NCBI RefSeq assembly: GCF_007859935.1
Contig: NZ_SJPO01000001.1
Span: forward strand, 496,001 to 560,000
Length of the DNA stretch: 64,000 nucleotides
Reading direction: 5' to 3'
DNA from: Posidoniimonas polymericola
Lineage (GTDB): Bacteria; Planctomycetota; Planctomycetia; Pirellulales; Lacipirellulaceae
In this document: positions 46,412 through 56,805 of the stretch, in pieces
How the letters are laid out: every line of letters starts with the position of its first letter
Position numbering within the stretch: the stretch's first letter is position 1
Notes under the pieces: generated by a model
What the model saw: only the letters and a program-made list of their open reading frames with translations
Told to the model about the DNA's origin: nothing
The model's database searches: none
Made by a program: the position numbers and the translations under genes

Positions 46412-46732
46412 GCTGGCGCCTTGTTGGTGTTGCCGCGCGCAGTTCGCTGCGCACGGCTTGATAGCGGCGGTAATCGTTATAGCCTCCGCGGAGCGCCGCG
46501 GCGGGTGTGGTCCTCACACGTTCTGCCGCGCCGCGAGGGGCGGCGGGGATTCTAATCGCTCGCTCTAAGGTTGCCCACGGCGAATCGACGATAGCCCTAG
46601 AGGAGCGGTAAGCAGTTAAGCGGCAACAAGTTAAGAGGATTCGGCTTGGCAAGACAGCCCGCCGCGCGAGCCACGGCAAGCTGCGGTGACCTTTCCGACC
46701 GATCTACGACCCCACGCCAGGCGGAGACTACG
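46412..46732. other. Divergent intergenic region 46145 gene / kinase
   Basis: A 321-base gap with GC-rich inverted stretches (46486-46548) and, near the kinase start, a GGAG site (46723-46726). A purine-rich stretch with repeated GTTAAG (46611-46640) has no assigned role. No promoter with a good score was found. Confidence 0.4.
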
Positions 46733-47539
46733 ATGCCAAGCAGTGCGCCAGCGAATCCGTCCGACCTCGAGCAGCAGCTCGCCGATCTCAAGGCCGAGCT
46801 CCTCGAGACCCAGAAGATGGCGGCCATCGGCGAGCTCGCTAGCACCACCACGCACGAGTTCAACAACCTGCTCACCACCATCCTCAACTACGCCAAGATG
46901 GGGCTGCGTCACACCGACGACGCCACCCGCACCCGGGCGCTCGAGAAGATCCTCAGCGCGGGGACCCGCGCCGAGAAGATCACCAACAGCGTGCTCGGCA
47001 TGGCGCGCAACCGCGGCGCCAACGCCGCGCCGACCAACCTGGCCGACCTGGCCGGCGAGACCCTCGTGCTGCTCGAGCGCGAGCTCGCCAAGTACCGCGT
47101 GCAGGTCGAGACCGACATCCAGACCGACCGCCGCGCGATGGTCGTCGGGGCCCAGATCCAGCAGGTGCTGATCAACCTGCTGACCAACGCCCGGCAGGCG
47201 ATGACGCAGGGCGGCCGGATACTGGTCCGCGTGGCCGAAGACCCGCAGAGCGGGACGGTCGACCTGACGGTCCGCGACAACGGGCCGGGCATCGCGCCGG
47301 AGCACCTGCCGAAGATCTTCGAGCACCGCTTCAGCACCAAGAGCGGCCCCGACGCCAGCGGCAAGGGCGGGGCGGGGGTCGGGTTGTCGGCCTGCAAGGA
47401 GATCATCGAGAACCACGGCGGCCGGATCCGGGTGGAGAGCACCGTGGGCCGCGGCGCCGCGTTCATCTTGAAGCTGCCGGCGGTCGCCGAGCAGGCGGCC
47501 GCGCCGACCGCGGTCAAGCGGCTCGGCGTGCCGGCTTAG
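46733..47539 (+). CDS. Soluble sensor histidine kinase
   Basis: The 268-residue protein has a short coiled-coil lead (LEQQLADLKAELLETQKMAAIGELAS), the H-box with His41 in STTTHEFNNLLTTILNY, and an HATPase domain with N-box NLLTNARQAM, G1 DNGPGIAPEHLPKIFEHRFSTK and G2 GGAGVGLSACKEIIENHGG. It has no membrane helix, sensor domain or response regulator nearby, so input must come from a partner. The short coiled-coil-to-H-box layout matches NtrB-like cytoplasmic kinases. ATG 46733 follows GGAG. Confidence 0.93.
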   Translation: MPSSAPANPSDLEQQLADLKAELLETQKMAAIGELASTTTHEFNNLLTTILNYAKMGLRHTDDATRTRALEKILSAGTRAEKITNSVLGMARNRGANAAPTNLADLAGETLVLLERELAKYRVQVETDIQTDRRAMVVGAQIQQVLINLLTNARQAMTQGGRILVRVAEDPQSGTVDLTVRDNGPGIAPEHLPKIFEHRFSTKSGPDASGKGGAGVGLSACKEIIENHGGRIRVESTVGRGAAFILKLPAVAEQAAAPTAVKRLGVPA

Positions 47540-47555
47540 GCTTGCAGACCGTGAG

Positions 47556-47650
47556 GGGGGCGCCCGGGGCGCTCCGCGTTAGCGGAAGCCCCGGAGGAGT
47601 ACGGGCCGGTTGAGGCCCATCACGGGGGCTTCCCGATCGGGGGCGCCCCC
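47556..47650. repeat. Nested GC-rich inverted repeat between convergent genes
   Basis: Outer arms GGGGGCGCCC (47556-47565) and GGGCGCCCCC (47641-47650) enclose inner arms GGAAGCCCC (47584-47592) and GGGGCTTCC (47625-47633). It lies between the convergent kinase and helicase genes and may end both transcripts. Confidence 0.6.
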
Positions 47651-47676
47651 GGCGCCCGAAGCTCCGAGGAGACGCT

Positions 47677-49044
<1,368 letters not shown>

Positions 49045-49250
49045 TTTGGCTCGCTGGGAAAGGATCGTTGTCACGGGGCGTGACGCTTTCCTCTCCGGGG
49101 CCCGGCCGCTGCCACTGCTGGGGGCCCGGCCGCCGGTGCTGCGCCACACTGCTCTGCTTGCTGAGTCTGTGTATTCGCTGTAAGCCTAGCAGTGTAAGGG
49201 GTTTGGGTCAACGGAGGCGCCCCCCGTGCCGGGTGGGGGCCCCAGCGCAT

Positions 49251-49286
49251 AAAAACAGGCCGGGACGCCCTGCGGCGTCCGGCCTG
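49251..49286 (-). terminator. Rho-independent terminator after the H1-like gene
   Basis: On the minus strand the hairpin AGGCCGGACGCC-gca-GGGCGTCCCGGCCT is followed by TTTTTATG. It stops transcription from the H1-like gene before the helicase gene. Confidence 0.82.
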
Positions 49287-49354
49287 ATTTGTTCGTTGTT
49301 TCACACGCTCGTGAGGAGCGGTCCTCATCCCGTGGGGGAGAGAAACAGAGCCGC

Positions 49355-49627
49355 CTACTTCTTCTTGGCGGTCTTCTTCTTGGCGGTCTTTTTGACAGCC
49401 TTCTTCTTGGTCGACTTCTTAGGAGCGGCCTTCTTGGTCGCCTTCTTAGCGGCCTTCTTCTTCGGCGACTTCTTCGCGGCCTTCTTCTTGGTCGACTTCT
49501 TCGCGGCCTTCTTCTTGGTCGACTTCTTCACGGCCTTCTTCTTCGTCGCGGCCTTCTTCTTAGTCGACTTCTTCGGAGCGGCCTTTTTGGCCGTCTTCTT
49601 CTTGGCCACCTTCTTCTTAGCTGCCAT
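49355..49627 (-). CDS. Histone H1-like Lys/Ala-rich DNA-binding protein
   Basis: The 90-residue product is almost only Lys, Ala, Thr, Ser and Pro in KKAAKKSTKKK-like units, as in the C-terminal tail of eukaryotic histone H1 and bacterial Hc1-like proteins. It should bind DNA nonspecifically and compact the nucleoid, in line with the condensed planctomycete nucleoid. ATG 49627 is preceded by AAGGAG with 9-base spacing, and a terminator follows, so it is a single-gene unit. Its repetitive coding sequence is prone to length changes. Confidence 0.9.
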   Translation of the reverse strand: MAAKKKVAKKKTAKKAAPKKSTKKKAATKKKAVKKSTKKKAAKKSTKKKAAKKSPKKKAAKKATKKAAPKKSTKKKAVKKTAKKKTAKKK

Positions 49628-49955
49628 TGCGAATGGCTCCTTCCCTGAAAGCGCCTCAAAAGTTTAAGGGTCCCTCTCTCGGGCGCAAGACAAGAGAGAA
49701 GACAACAGTTTCACTTTTAACGCGTTGTTGACACACCCGCACAACTCCGTCGCGAGTGCTTTGCGCGCATTGAAGCAGTTTCTGCTTCATTAAGTCAAGT
49801 GGAATTGGCAAAAAAGGGGAGTGAGGAGACAACCTCAAGAAGGGGTGACTAAGTCCTTCGAGTTCCTTAGCGAGAGTTTATCGGCGCCGGCGCGACCCGA
49901 CGTTAGCGAGACTCCCACCAGCGGCGCCCAACTAGTGGCCAAGATGGCGCCCCAG
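49628..49955. other. Upstream region of the H1-like gene
   Basis: A 328-base, AT-richer stretch between the H1-like start and the inositol-phosphate synthase stop. Only the Shine-Dalgarno of the H1-like gene is clear. The promoter must lie here, but no single -35/-10 pair stands out. Confidence 0.5.
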
Positions 49956-51188
49956 CTAGTGGTCCGAGGCCTCCGCCGAGTGGCGCCCCGCGTAGTGTTT
50001 GAGGAGCGCGGCGAACTGCTCGGCGTGACCCTCCAGCGGGGCCCCGACGGGGTTCTTGAAGAAGCACGCCAGCGCGCCGACCGCGCCCCGCTCGCCCCGC
50101 GCCGAAGACGCGTCCAGCAGCCGCGCGAGGTCGAGCACCAGCGGCGCCGCGAGCGCCGAGTCGTGGCCCTGCCAGGTGACCTGCAGCGTCATCTCGACCC
50201 CCATGAAACCGCGGAAATGCACGTGATTCCAGGCGGTTTTACGCTCGCCCAGGCTCGCCACGTACTCGATCGAGACCAGCGACTGCGGCCCGTCGCCGGG
50301 TTCGCGGCCGAGCAGCGCGTCGAGCGCGGCGTCCTTGCAGCCGAGCTTGCTCTGCTTGTTCTCCTGCGACGACAGAATCCGCCCGTCGGCGTTGCCGAGG
50401 ATGTTGTGGCCGACCCAGCTCATGACCTCCAGGTTGCGGCTGGCGAACATCGGCGCCAGGGTGGTCTTGAGGAGGGTCTCGCCGGTCTTGCCGTCGCGGC
50501 CGGCGTGGCACGCGCCGACCTGAATAGCCAGCTGGTCGATCGCCGCGCAGCTCGCCCCCAGCGACGGTGTGAAATTTACAAAACCGCAGCCCGACTCCAA
50601 CGCCGCGATCGCGTACAGCGAGCTGGCGCGCAGCGGGCAGTCGTGGGGCGTGGCGAGCAGCGGCTCGAGCTCTTCCCAAGAGTCGGGCAGCCGTGTGGCG
50701 TCGGTCGGCGGCTCGGTCGACGAGGCGACCGCCACGATCACGCGCTCGAGCCGTTCGGATTCCCGGAACCGGTCGAGATCGTGCTTGATGGCGTCGACCG
50801 CGGCGCGGGGCGTGTCGAAGCGGCGGGCGGCGTCGCCCGCGGCGAGCTGGTCGACCGCGGAGCCGCTGTTGTGGACCACCCCGGGCACGATCCGCTGGTC
50901 GATGGCGCGGAGCTCGTCGCCGCAGGCGGCGACCAGCGCGGGGGGCAGGCCGGCGTCGAGCGCCGCCTGGGGCAGCTCGCCCGCCCGGATCTCGCAGCCC
51001 CCCAGCACAAACTGCCCCCAGTCCCGCAGGCCGGCGGCCGCCAGCGGCGGCAGCTCGGTCACCAGCCCGGTGGAGCCGATCAGGCCCTGCTGCAACGCAC
51101 AGCAGCCGACTGCCGCGGTGGTCGCGACGCCGCCGCGGGCGCCGACCAGCCAGAGGCCCGTGCGTGGGGGGGCGGGTTGCGGGGGCAT
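49956..51188 (-). CDS. ino1: Myo-inositol-1-phosphate synthase
   Basis: The enzyme converts glucose 6-phosphate to inositol 3-phosphate with NAD. The 410-residue protein shows the NAD-binding LVGARGGVATTAAVG near the start, VAVASSTEP, FVNFTPSLGASC, and the core GRDGKTGETLLKTTLAPMFASRNLEVMSWVGHNILGNADG, then NKQSKLGCKD. The Lys residues of this core are catalytic in the family. It is divergent from the aminotransferase gene with about 220 bases between them. The product could feed inositol lipids or compatible solutes. Confidence 0.93.
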   Translation of the reverse strand: MPPQPAPPRTGLWLVGARGGVATTAAVGCCALQQGLIGSTGLVTELPPLAAAGLRDWGQFVLGGCEIRAGELPQAALDAGLPPALVAACGDELRAIDQRIVPGVVHNSGSAVDQLAAGDAARRFDTPRAAVDAIKHDLDRFRESERLERVIVAVASSTEPPTDATRLPDSWEELEPLLATPHDCPLRASSLYAIAALESGCGFVNFTPSLGASCAAIDQLAIQVGACHAGRDGKTGETLLKTTLAPMFASRNLEVMSWVGHNILGNADGRILSSQENKQSKLGCKDAALDALLGREPGDGPQSLVSIEYVASLGERKTAWNHVHFRGFMGVEMTLQVTWQGHDSALAAPLVLDLARLLDASSARGERGAVGALACFFKNPVGAPLEGHAEQFAALLKHYAGRHSAEASDH

Positions 51189-51410
51189 AGGTGGCCTGTT
51201 GGGTAGGGGCGGGGCTTGCGGCGGCCGCGGCTGGGTCGGCAGGCGCCGTCGCCCGCCGCTTGGAGAACCCTCGGTTCGGATCTATTATTGTCAAAGCGTC
51301 AGAGCGTTGCGTCAACGCGCGCTGACAGGCGCGACACGGCGCTCACCGGCGCGACCGAATGCTGCTCTTGGTGATTACTCCCGGCGGTTCCAATAGAAAG
51401 CCCTCGTCCG

Positions 51411-52607
51411 ATGTTTGAGTCCGTCTCTGCGGCCCCCCCCGACGCCATCCTCGGCCTGACCGACGCCTACAAGGCAGACCCGAACCCCGAGAAGATCAAC
51501 CTCGGCGTCGGGGTCTACCAGGACGAGCAGGGCAGGACGCCGGTTCTGGGGACCGTCCGAGCAGCGGCGGCCCGCCTGGCGGCGGACCTGGCGAGCAAGT
51601 CGTATCTGCCGATCACCGGCTCGGCCGACTACGCCGAGGCGGTGCAGAAGCTGATGTTCGGCGACCAGGACGAGATCCCCCGCTCCCGCCGCGCGGTCAC
51701 CGCCCACACGCCCGGCGGCACCGGCGCCCTGCGGGTGACTGCGGACTTCATCAGGCAGAACTTTGCCGACGCAACGGTCTGGATGTCGCAGCCGACCTGG
51801 GCCAACCACCCGGCCGTGTTCGCGGCCGCCGGCGTGCCGACCAAGACCTACCCCTACTTCGACAAGGCGAGCAACGGCCTCAACTTCGAGGAGATGATCG
51901 CCGCGCTGAAGAAGATCCCGGAGGGGGACGTCGTGCTGCTGCACGGCTGCTGCCACAACCCGACCGGCATCGACCCCACCGCCGAGCAGTGGGCCGAGAT
52001 CGCCAAGACCCTCCGCACGGTCGGCGCGCTGCCGCTGATCGACTTCGCCTACCAGGGCTTCGGCGAGGGCGTGAAGGAGGACACCGCCGGGCTGCAGGCG
52101 TTCTGCCGACCCGGTGAGGAGCTGATTGTCTGCAGCTCGTTCTCCAAGAACTTCGGCCTGTACCGCGAGCGGGTCGGCGCCGCCACGTTTGTCGCCGCCG
52201 ACCAGGACAGCATGCTGCGGGTCGCCAGCCAGGTGAAGCGGGCGATCCGCTCGAACTATTCCAACCCGCCCTCGCACGGCGCCGAGCTGGTCGTAACCAT
52301 CTTGCAGGACGCCAAGCTCCGCAAGCAGTGGGAGGGCGAGGTCGCCGAGATGCGCGACCGCATCAACGGCATGCGGACCCTCCTGGTCGAGAAGCTGGCC
52401 GAGCACGGCGCCCCGGGCGACTTCGAGTTCATCAAGCGGCAGAAGGGCATGTTCTCGTTCAGCGGCCTCACGCCCGACCAGGTCGAGCGGCTCAAGAACG
52501 ACTACGCGATCTACATCGTCGGCTCCGGCCGGATCAACGTGGCGGGCATCACGCCGAGCAACGTCGACCGGCTGGCGAAGTCGATGGCCGACGTGCTGAA
52601 GGGGTAG
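51411..52607 (+). CDS. Aspartate/aromatic aminotransferase (class I)
   Basis: The 398-residue PLP enzyme has the AspC/TyrB-type N-terminus FESVSAAPPDAILGLTDAYKADPNPEKINLGVGVYQDE, YLPITGSADYAEAVQKLMFG, the HGCCHNPTGIDPT motif, PLIDFAYQGFGEG, PLP-binding Lys246 in CSSFSKNFGLYRERVG, and INVAGITPSNVDRLA at the end. Length and motifs match the enzymes that transaminate aspartate and aromatic acids; the substrate range cannot be told apart here. ATG 51411 starts with the family pattern. Confidence 0.95.
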   Translation: MFESVSAAPPDAILGLTDAYKADPNPEKINLGVGVYQDEQGRTPVLGTVRAAAARLAADLASKSYLPITGSADYAEAVQKLMFGDQDEIPRSRRAVTAHTPGGTGALRVTADFIRQNFADATVWMSQPTWANHPAVFAAAGVPTKTYPYFDKASNGLNFEEMIAALKKIPEGDVVLLHGCCHNPTGIDPTAEQWAEIAKTLRTVGALPLIDFAYQGFGEGVKEDTAGLQAFCRPGEELIVCSSFSKNFGLYRERVGAATFVAADQDSMLRVASQVKRAIRSNYSNPPSHGAELVVTILQDAKLRKQWEGEVAEMRDRINGMRTLLVEKLAEHGAPGDFEFIKRQKGMFSFSGLTPDQVERLKNDYAIYIVGSGRINVAGITPSNVDRLAKSMADVLKG

Positions 52608-53196
52608 CGGCCGACGGGCACGCCGCGTTCTCTCCGCAGCTGCCGGCGGAAGCCGGCAGTTTCAGCGTCTGCGTTCGTGTTGGGAACACTAATAACCGCT
52701 AATGATGCGGGACCCCAGCTGATTGGCATTGGCGACAACGCCGCTTCTCAGCTGAAACTGCAAGCATGGACCCGAGTCGAAGCAGCGGAGTAGCGGCCCC
52801 GATTCTTGTCGAAATGAGCCAGCCGGTGGGGTCTAATGAACGGTGCTCCAAGGAGCCGTTTCCCTCAGGTCTGTCCCACGGCTCGCGCCGTGGGCTGAGT
52901 TTGCTGCTGCGCGTTTGCGAATCGCGGCATGAGCGGCGGTTTTTTGTTCCCGGCACGGTGCATGGGACAAAACGCCGGGTGCGGCGGACAAAACCCCCCG
53001 CGGCTCGAAGCCGCCCGATCGCAGAATCGCTGCAAAACAAGCGTGAGACGCGGTCCGGGGAAAAGTCGGGCCGGGGTTTTGTCCCCTCCGCTCGTGTTTT
53101 CGGACTAAACCATGGCTTCCCGCAGAATACTGGCGTCGGGCAGCCATTCGGTTCATAATCTTCTTTCTGTTTAGCTTTTCTCTTCGGGAGCCTCTC
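52608..53196. other. Repeat-rich intergenic region before GH51 gene
   Basis: A 589-base gap. It holds a GGCGGAAGCC hairpin (52640-52659), the core GGAACACTAAT (52683-52693) shared with 1053-1063, a CCCACGGC/GCCGTGGG hairpin near 52876-52895, and a 12-base inverted repeat GGACAAAACCCC (52986-52997) with GGGGTTTTGTCC (53073-53084). The 12-mer at 53061-53072 recurs at 29697-29708. No gene was seen. Confidence 0.6.
52640..52659. repeat. GGCGGAAGCC hairpin
   Basis: CTGCCGGC-ggaa-GCCGGCAG is a perfect 8-bp stem with a GGAA loop, followed by TTT. Its core is shared with the palindromes at 16357-16450, 62457-62470 and 63291-63310. Confidence 0.75.
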
Positions 53197-55620
53197 ATGC
53201 GCCGCCTCTTCGCGATACTCGCCCTACTTACTTGCGCTGCCGCCACGGCCCAGCAGGTCGACATCACTGTGCACGTCGACCAGCCCGCCGCCGAGATCAG
53301 CCCGCACCTGTACGGGTTGTTCTTTGAGGACATCAACTTCTCTGCCGACGGCGGGCTGTACGCCGAGCTCGTGCAGAACCGCTCGTTCGAGTACTACCCG
53401 GTGCCGGGCGGCAACCCGTTGAGCCAGCGTTACCACCCGCTGTATGCTTGGGAGCGGGTCACCCACGGCGACGCGGCCTGTGAGCTGCAGGTCGAGAAGG
53501 GGATCCCCCTGAACCGCAACAACACCTCGTACCTGGCGGTCCGCGTGCGCCGCGGCGGCGAGGGCGCCGGCGTGCAGAACCTAGGCTTCGACGGCATCCG
53601 TTTGGACAAGGGCGACGAGTACCGCGTCAGCCTGTACTCCCGCTGGGAGGACGGCCGCGGCGCGCCGCTGCAGGTCGAACTGGTCGACGCCGACGGCAAG
53701 TCGCTCGCCTCGACCGAGCTGGAAGCCGGCGGCCGCGACTGGCGCAAGTCCGAGGCGGTCATCACCGCCAAGGCCAACTGCGACGACGCCCGGCTGGCGG
53801 TCACCACCACGGGCCGCGGCAAGCTCTGCCTAGACATGATCTCGCTGCTGCCGGTCAAAACCTTCAAGGGCCGCGAGAACGGCCTGCGGGTCGACTTGGC
53901 CCAGTCGCTGGCCGACCTCAACCCGAAGTTCTTCCGCTTCCCCGGTGGCTGCATCGCGCACGGCCAAGGCCTGGAGAACGTGTACCGCTGGAAGGACTCG
54001 GTGGGCGACGTCGCCGAGCGGCGGGCGAACTGGAACCGCTGGGGGTACCACCAGACCTACGGCCTGGGCTACTTCGAGTACTTCCAGCTCTGCGAGGACA
54101 TCGGCGCGACCCCGCTGCCGGTGCTGCCGGTGGGCGTGTCGTGTGGGTTCACGCCGCCTTACCAGTGCGTGCCGATCGAGGAGATCGGCCCGTGGGTGCA
54201 GGACGCGGTCGACCTGATCGAGTTCGCCAATGGTCCGGTCGACTCCAAGTGGGGCAAGCTGCGGGCCGAGATGGGCCACCCCGAGCCGTTCGGCATGGAG
54301 TTCATCTGCCTGGGCAACGAGGAGCACGACACGCCGGAGTTCGCCGAGCGGTTCCCGTACTTCGTCGAGGCGGTCCGCAAGGCCTACCCGGACATCAAGA
54401 TCATCGGCACGTCGGGCCTGGGGCCGGGCATCCCGCTCTACCGCCAGATGCAGCGGCAGGACGTCTACAGCTCGGACGAGCACTACTACGAGAGCCCCGA
54501 TTGGTTCGTGCAGCACCAGGACCGGTTTGACGACTTCGACCGCAACGCGCCGAAGATCTTTGTCGGCGAGTACGCGTCGCGCGGCAACCGGCTGCAGAAC
54601 GCGGTCGCCGAGGCGGCCTACCTGACCGGCATCGAGCGGAACGCCGACATCGTCGACATGGCGTGCTACGCGCCGCTGTTTGCCGACGTGAATCACACGC
54701 AGTGGAACGCCGCTAACCTGATCCACTTCGACAAACGCAACCTGGTGAAGACCCCCAACTACTACGTGCAGCAGCTGTTCGCCAAGAATAAGGGCGACCA
54801 GTTCCTAACCACCGATATCGAGCAGAAGATCAACCAGCAGGACCTGCCCGAGTACGCCGGCGCGGTCGGCGTTGGATCGTGGAGCACGGCGGTTGCGGTC
54901 CGCAACGCCAGGCTCAACGGCGAGCCGCTCGACCCGTCTGACTGGACCGCCCACGGCGGCGACTTCGGCGTGCAGGACGGCGAGTACCGCCAGACCGACG
55001 AGCAGGCCCAGGGCGTCATCAGCATCGCCCCGGCCGAAGCCGGCGCCGAGGCGACCTACGAGCTCGAGGCCCGCAAGCTGAGCGGCGCCGAGGGCGTGCT
55101 GCTGGTCTTTGGCTGCGACGACCCCGAGAACTACTTCTGGTGGAACGTCGGCGGCTGGGGCAACACCCAGCACGCGATCGAGCACTGCGTCGACGGCAGC
55201 AAGTACGCCATCATCGAGACCCGCGGCTCGATCGAGACCGACCGCTGGTACAAGCTGCGGGTTGAAACGGAGCCCGGCCGCATCCGCTGCTACCTGGACG
55301 GCGAGCTCGTGCACGACTACCAGCACCCCACGCCGAAGGTGGGGGTCTCGAGCACGTTTGACAAGCAGACCGGCGAGGTGATCCTCAAGTTGGTGAACCC
55401 CTCGACCGAGGACCTCAAGGCCCAGGTCAGCCTGAGCGGCGGCAAGGTGCAGGCCAAGTCGGTCGACTCGATCCTGCTGACCGGCTCGCCCTCGGCGGCC
55501 AACTCGATCGAGGAGCCGGACAACGTCGAGCCGACCACTTCTCAGGTCGACGTGAGCGACAGCTTTGCGGTCGACATGCCCGCCAGCTCGGTGCGGGTGC
55601 TGCGGCTGCCGTTGGAGTAG
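53197..55620 (+). CDS. Secreted GH51 alpha-L-arabinofuranosidase with inserted module
   Basis: GH51 enzymes release L-arabinose from hemicellulose and pectin side chains. The 807-residue protein has a signal peptide (residues 1-18, ending ATA), an N-terminal carbohydrate-binding type region (about 65-225), the barrel with KFFRFPGGCIAHG, acid/base Glu375 in CLGNEEHDTPEF, SSDEHYYESPDWF, and nucleophile Glu458 in IFVGEYASRGN. Between the barrel and the C-terminal beta domain, residues about 570-720 form an extra concanavalin-like module with GVLLVFGCDDPENYFWWNVGGWGNTQHAIE and RWYKLRVETEPGRIRCYLDGELVHDY. ATG 53197 follows GGGAG. Confidence 0.93.
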   Translation: MRRLFAILALLTCAAATAQQVDITVHVDQPAAEISPHLYGLFFEDINFSADGGLYAELVQNRSFEYYPVPGGNPLSQRYHPLYAWERVTHGDAACELQVEKGIPLNRNNTSYLAVRVRRGGEGAGVQNLGFDGIRLDKGDEYRVSLYSRWEDGRGAPLQVELVDADGKSLASTELEAGGRDWRKSEAVITAKANCDDARLAVTTTGRGKLCLDMISLLPVKTFKGRENGLRVDLAQSLADLNPKFFRFPGGCIAHGQGLENVYRWKDSVGDVAERRANWNRWGYHQTYGLGYFEYFQLCEDIGATPLPVLPVGVSCGFTPPYQCVPIEEIGPWVQDAVDLIEFANGPVDSKWGKLRAEMGHPEPFGMEFICLGNEEHDTPEFAERFPYFVEAVRKAYPDIKIIGTSGLGPGIPLYRQMQRQDVYSSDEHYYESPDWFVQHQDRFDDFDRNAPKIFVGEYASRGNRLQNAVAEAAYLTGIERNADIVDMACYAPLFADVNHTQWNAANLIHFDKRNLVKTPNYYVQQLFAKNKGDQFLTTDIEQKINQQDLPEYAGAVGVGSWSTAVAVRNARLNGEPLDPSDWTAHGGDFGVQDGEYRQTDEQAQGVISIAPAEAGAEATYELEARKLSGAEGVLLVFGCDDPENYFWWNVGGWGNTQHAIEHCVDGSKYAIIETRGSIETDRWYKLRVETEPGRIRCYLDGELVHDYQHPTPKVGVSSTFDKQTGEVILKLVNPSTEDLKAQVSLSGGKVQAKSVDSILLTGSPSAANSIEEPDNVEPTTSQVDVSDSFAVDMPASSVRVLRLPLE

Positions 55621-55627
55621 CGTCGGC

Positions 55628-55828
55628 TCACAGCGCCTGTTCGCTCGTCGGCAACTCGGGGTCCGATGGCCCCTGACCGCCGGTCGGCAACTCTGGCTGT
55701 GACGGCGTGGGCGCCGGTGCGCTGGGGGGTGGGTCGGATGGACCCTGGGGGACGCCCGGCGGGTCGCCGGGGGCGGGGGCGCCCGGGTGCGGGCTTGGCG
55801 GTGGTGTGATTTCTGGTCGGGGGGCCAT
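55628..55828 (-). CDS. Small Pro-rich protein, 66 aa
   Basis: The product is about 35% Pro with PPPSPHPGAPAPGDPPGVP-type composition and a repeated PSQPELPTGGQGPSDPELPT pair, with no helix-forming stretch and no signal. An AGGAT site stands about 8 bases before ATG 55828. It could be a surface or linker-like peptide or a chance ORF in GC-rich DNA. It lies on the opposite strand only 7 bases after the GH51 stop. Confidence 0.5.
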   Translation of the reverse strand: MAPRPEITPPPSPHPGAPAPGDPPGVPQGPSDPPPSAPAPTPSQPELPTGGQGPSDPELPTSEQAL

Positions 55829-55856
55829 AGCTAGATCCTGAAGTGATGAAAGAGAA

Positions 55857-55887
55857 GAAGCCGCCGCGGCCGAGCCGCGACGGCTTC
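55857..55887 (-). terminator. Terminator-like hairpin after PRC-barrel gene
   Basis: On the minus strand GAAGCCGTCGCGGC-tcg-GCCGCGGCGGCTTC (14-bp stem with one mismatch) is followed by a pyrimidine/T-rich stretch TTCTCTTTC. It ends the PRC-barrel transcript before the small Pro-rich ORF. Confidence 0.65.
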
Positions 55888-55913
55888 CTCAACGAGGGAC
55901 TTAGCGGGATAGA

Positions 55914-56546
55914 CTACCGCTGGTTGTTGGGATTCACGTTGCGGTTCACGGCGCCGGTCGCGTTGGACCGACGGTCGTTCATCCGGCGATCGTCCTGGTG
56001 CTTCACGCCGTAACGCTCGTTCATCTGGCGGGTGAACTGCGGGTCGGTCGCGCTGGGCCAGTGGTCCTCGTCAAAGCCCTCGGCGCCTTCCAGCTTCTCC
56101 TGCGTGACGTCGAGGACGAGCACGTAGTCGTTCGGGTCGTTGGCGTCGTCCGGGTCGGGAGTCACCTTGAAGGCCTGGTAGGGCACGGCGAACATTTTGT
56201 TGCCCATCCCCAGGAAGCCGCCGTAGGTCACCGCGACGTACTGGATCTTGCCGGTGCGGGCGTCGAGGACGATGTCGCTCACCTCGCCGACATTTTCTTC
56301 GGCCGGGTTCTCGATCGCCTTGCCAATCAGAGAACTGGCGCGGACCGTGTGTCCGCTAGAGCTCTGGTCCAGCTTGCTGGCGTCGGCGCCGTAGTTGGCG
56401 GTGCGCTGCTGAGCCGCATGCTGCTGGCCGGACTGATGCTGGCGTGCATCCTGCTGGGCCTGCGTCTGAGCATTAGCGCTGGTCGCGCAGAGTGCGACGC
56501 CAAGCACCGTCGCCAGAATTCCCGTGGTCCACTTTTTGATAGTCAT
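55914..56546 (-). CDS. Exported PRC-barrel protein
   Basis: The 210-residue protein has a signal peptide (residues 1-27, TGILATVLGVALCATSANAQ), a Gln/His-rich stretch, and a PRC-barrel domain: VRASSLIGKAIENPAEENVGEVSDIVLDARTGKIQYVAVTYGGFLGMGNKMFAVPYQAF. PRC-barrel proteins of this exported kind are linked to stress response and surface charge; their role is not well known. ATG 56546 is chosen because the signal peptide starts there. It is 55 bases downstream of the CsbD gene on the same strand. Confidence 0.9.
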   Translation of the reverse strand: MTIKKWTTGILATVLGVALCATSANAQTQAQQDARQHQSGQQHAAQQRTANYGADASKLDQSSSGHTVRASSLIGKAIENPAEENVGEVSDIVLDARTGKIQYVAVTYGGFLGMGNKMFAVPYQAFKVTPDPDDANDPNDYVLVLDVTQEKLEGAEGFDEDHWPSATDPQFTRQMNERYGVKHQDDRRMNDRRSNATGAVNRNVNPNNQR

Positions 56547-56601
56547 CTTTTCCACCCTTTTGTGAGTTGCGTTGTTAATCTCGTGCCGCAGTTGTCTGCC
56601 T

Positions 56602-56805
56602 CTAGCAGCTGCAGCTTCGCTCGAAGTGCGAAACCTGCTCCTCGGCCTCTTCGCGTGCGATGCCGTACTTCTCCTGGACTTTGCCGACCAGCTGCTCACG
56701 CTTGCCGTCAACGACGTCGAGGTCGTCGTCGGTGAGCTTGCCCCACTTCTGCTGGGCCTGGCCCTTAGCCTGTTTCCACTTGCCTTCGATCTGATCCCAA
56801 TTCAT
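56602..56805 (-). CDS. CsbD-like stress protein
   Basis: The 67-residue product MNWDQIEGKWKQAKGQAQQK and DVVDGKREQLVGKVQEKYGIAREEAEEQV is a full CsbD domain. CsbD family genes are controlled by general stress sigma factors in other bacteria; the function is unknown. The end HFERSCSC with two Cys is uncommon. AAGGAG is placed 9 bases before ATG 56805. It probably shares its transcript with the PRC-barrel gene, a pairing that suits a stress operon. Confidence 0.92.
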   Translation of the reverse strand: MNWDQIEGKWKQAKGQAQQKWGKLTDDDLDVVDGKREQLVGKVQEKYGIAREEAEEQVSHFERSCSC

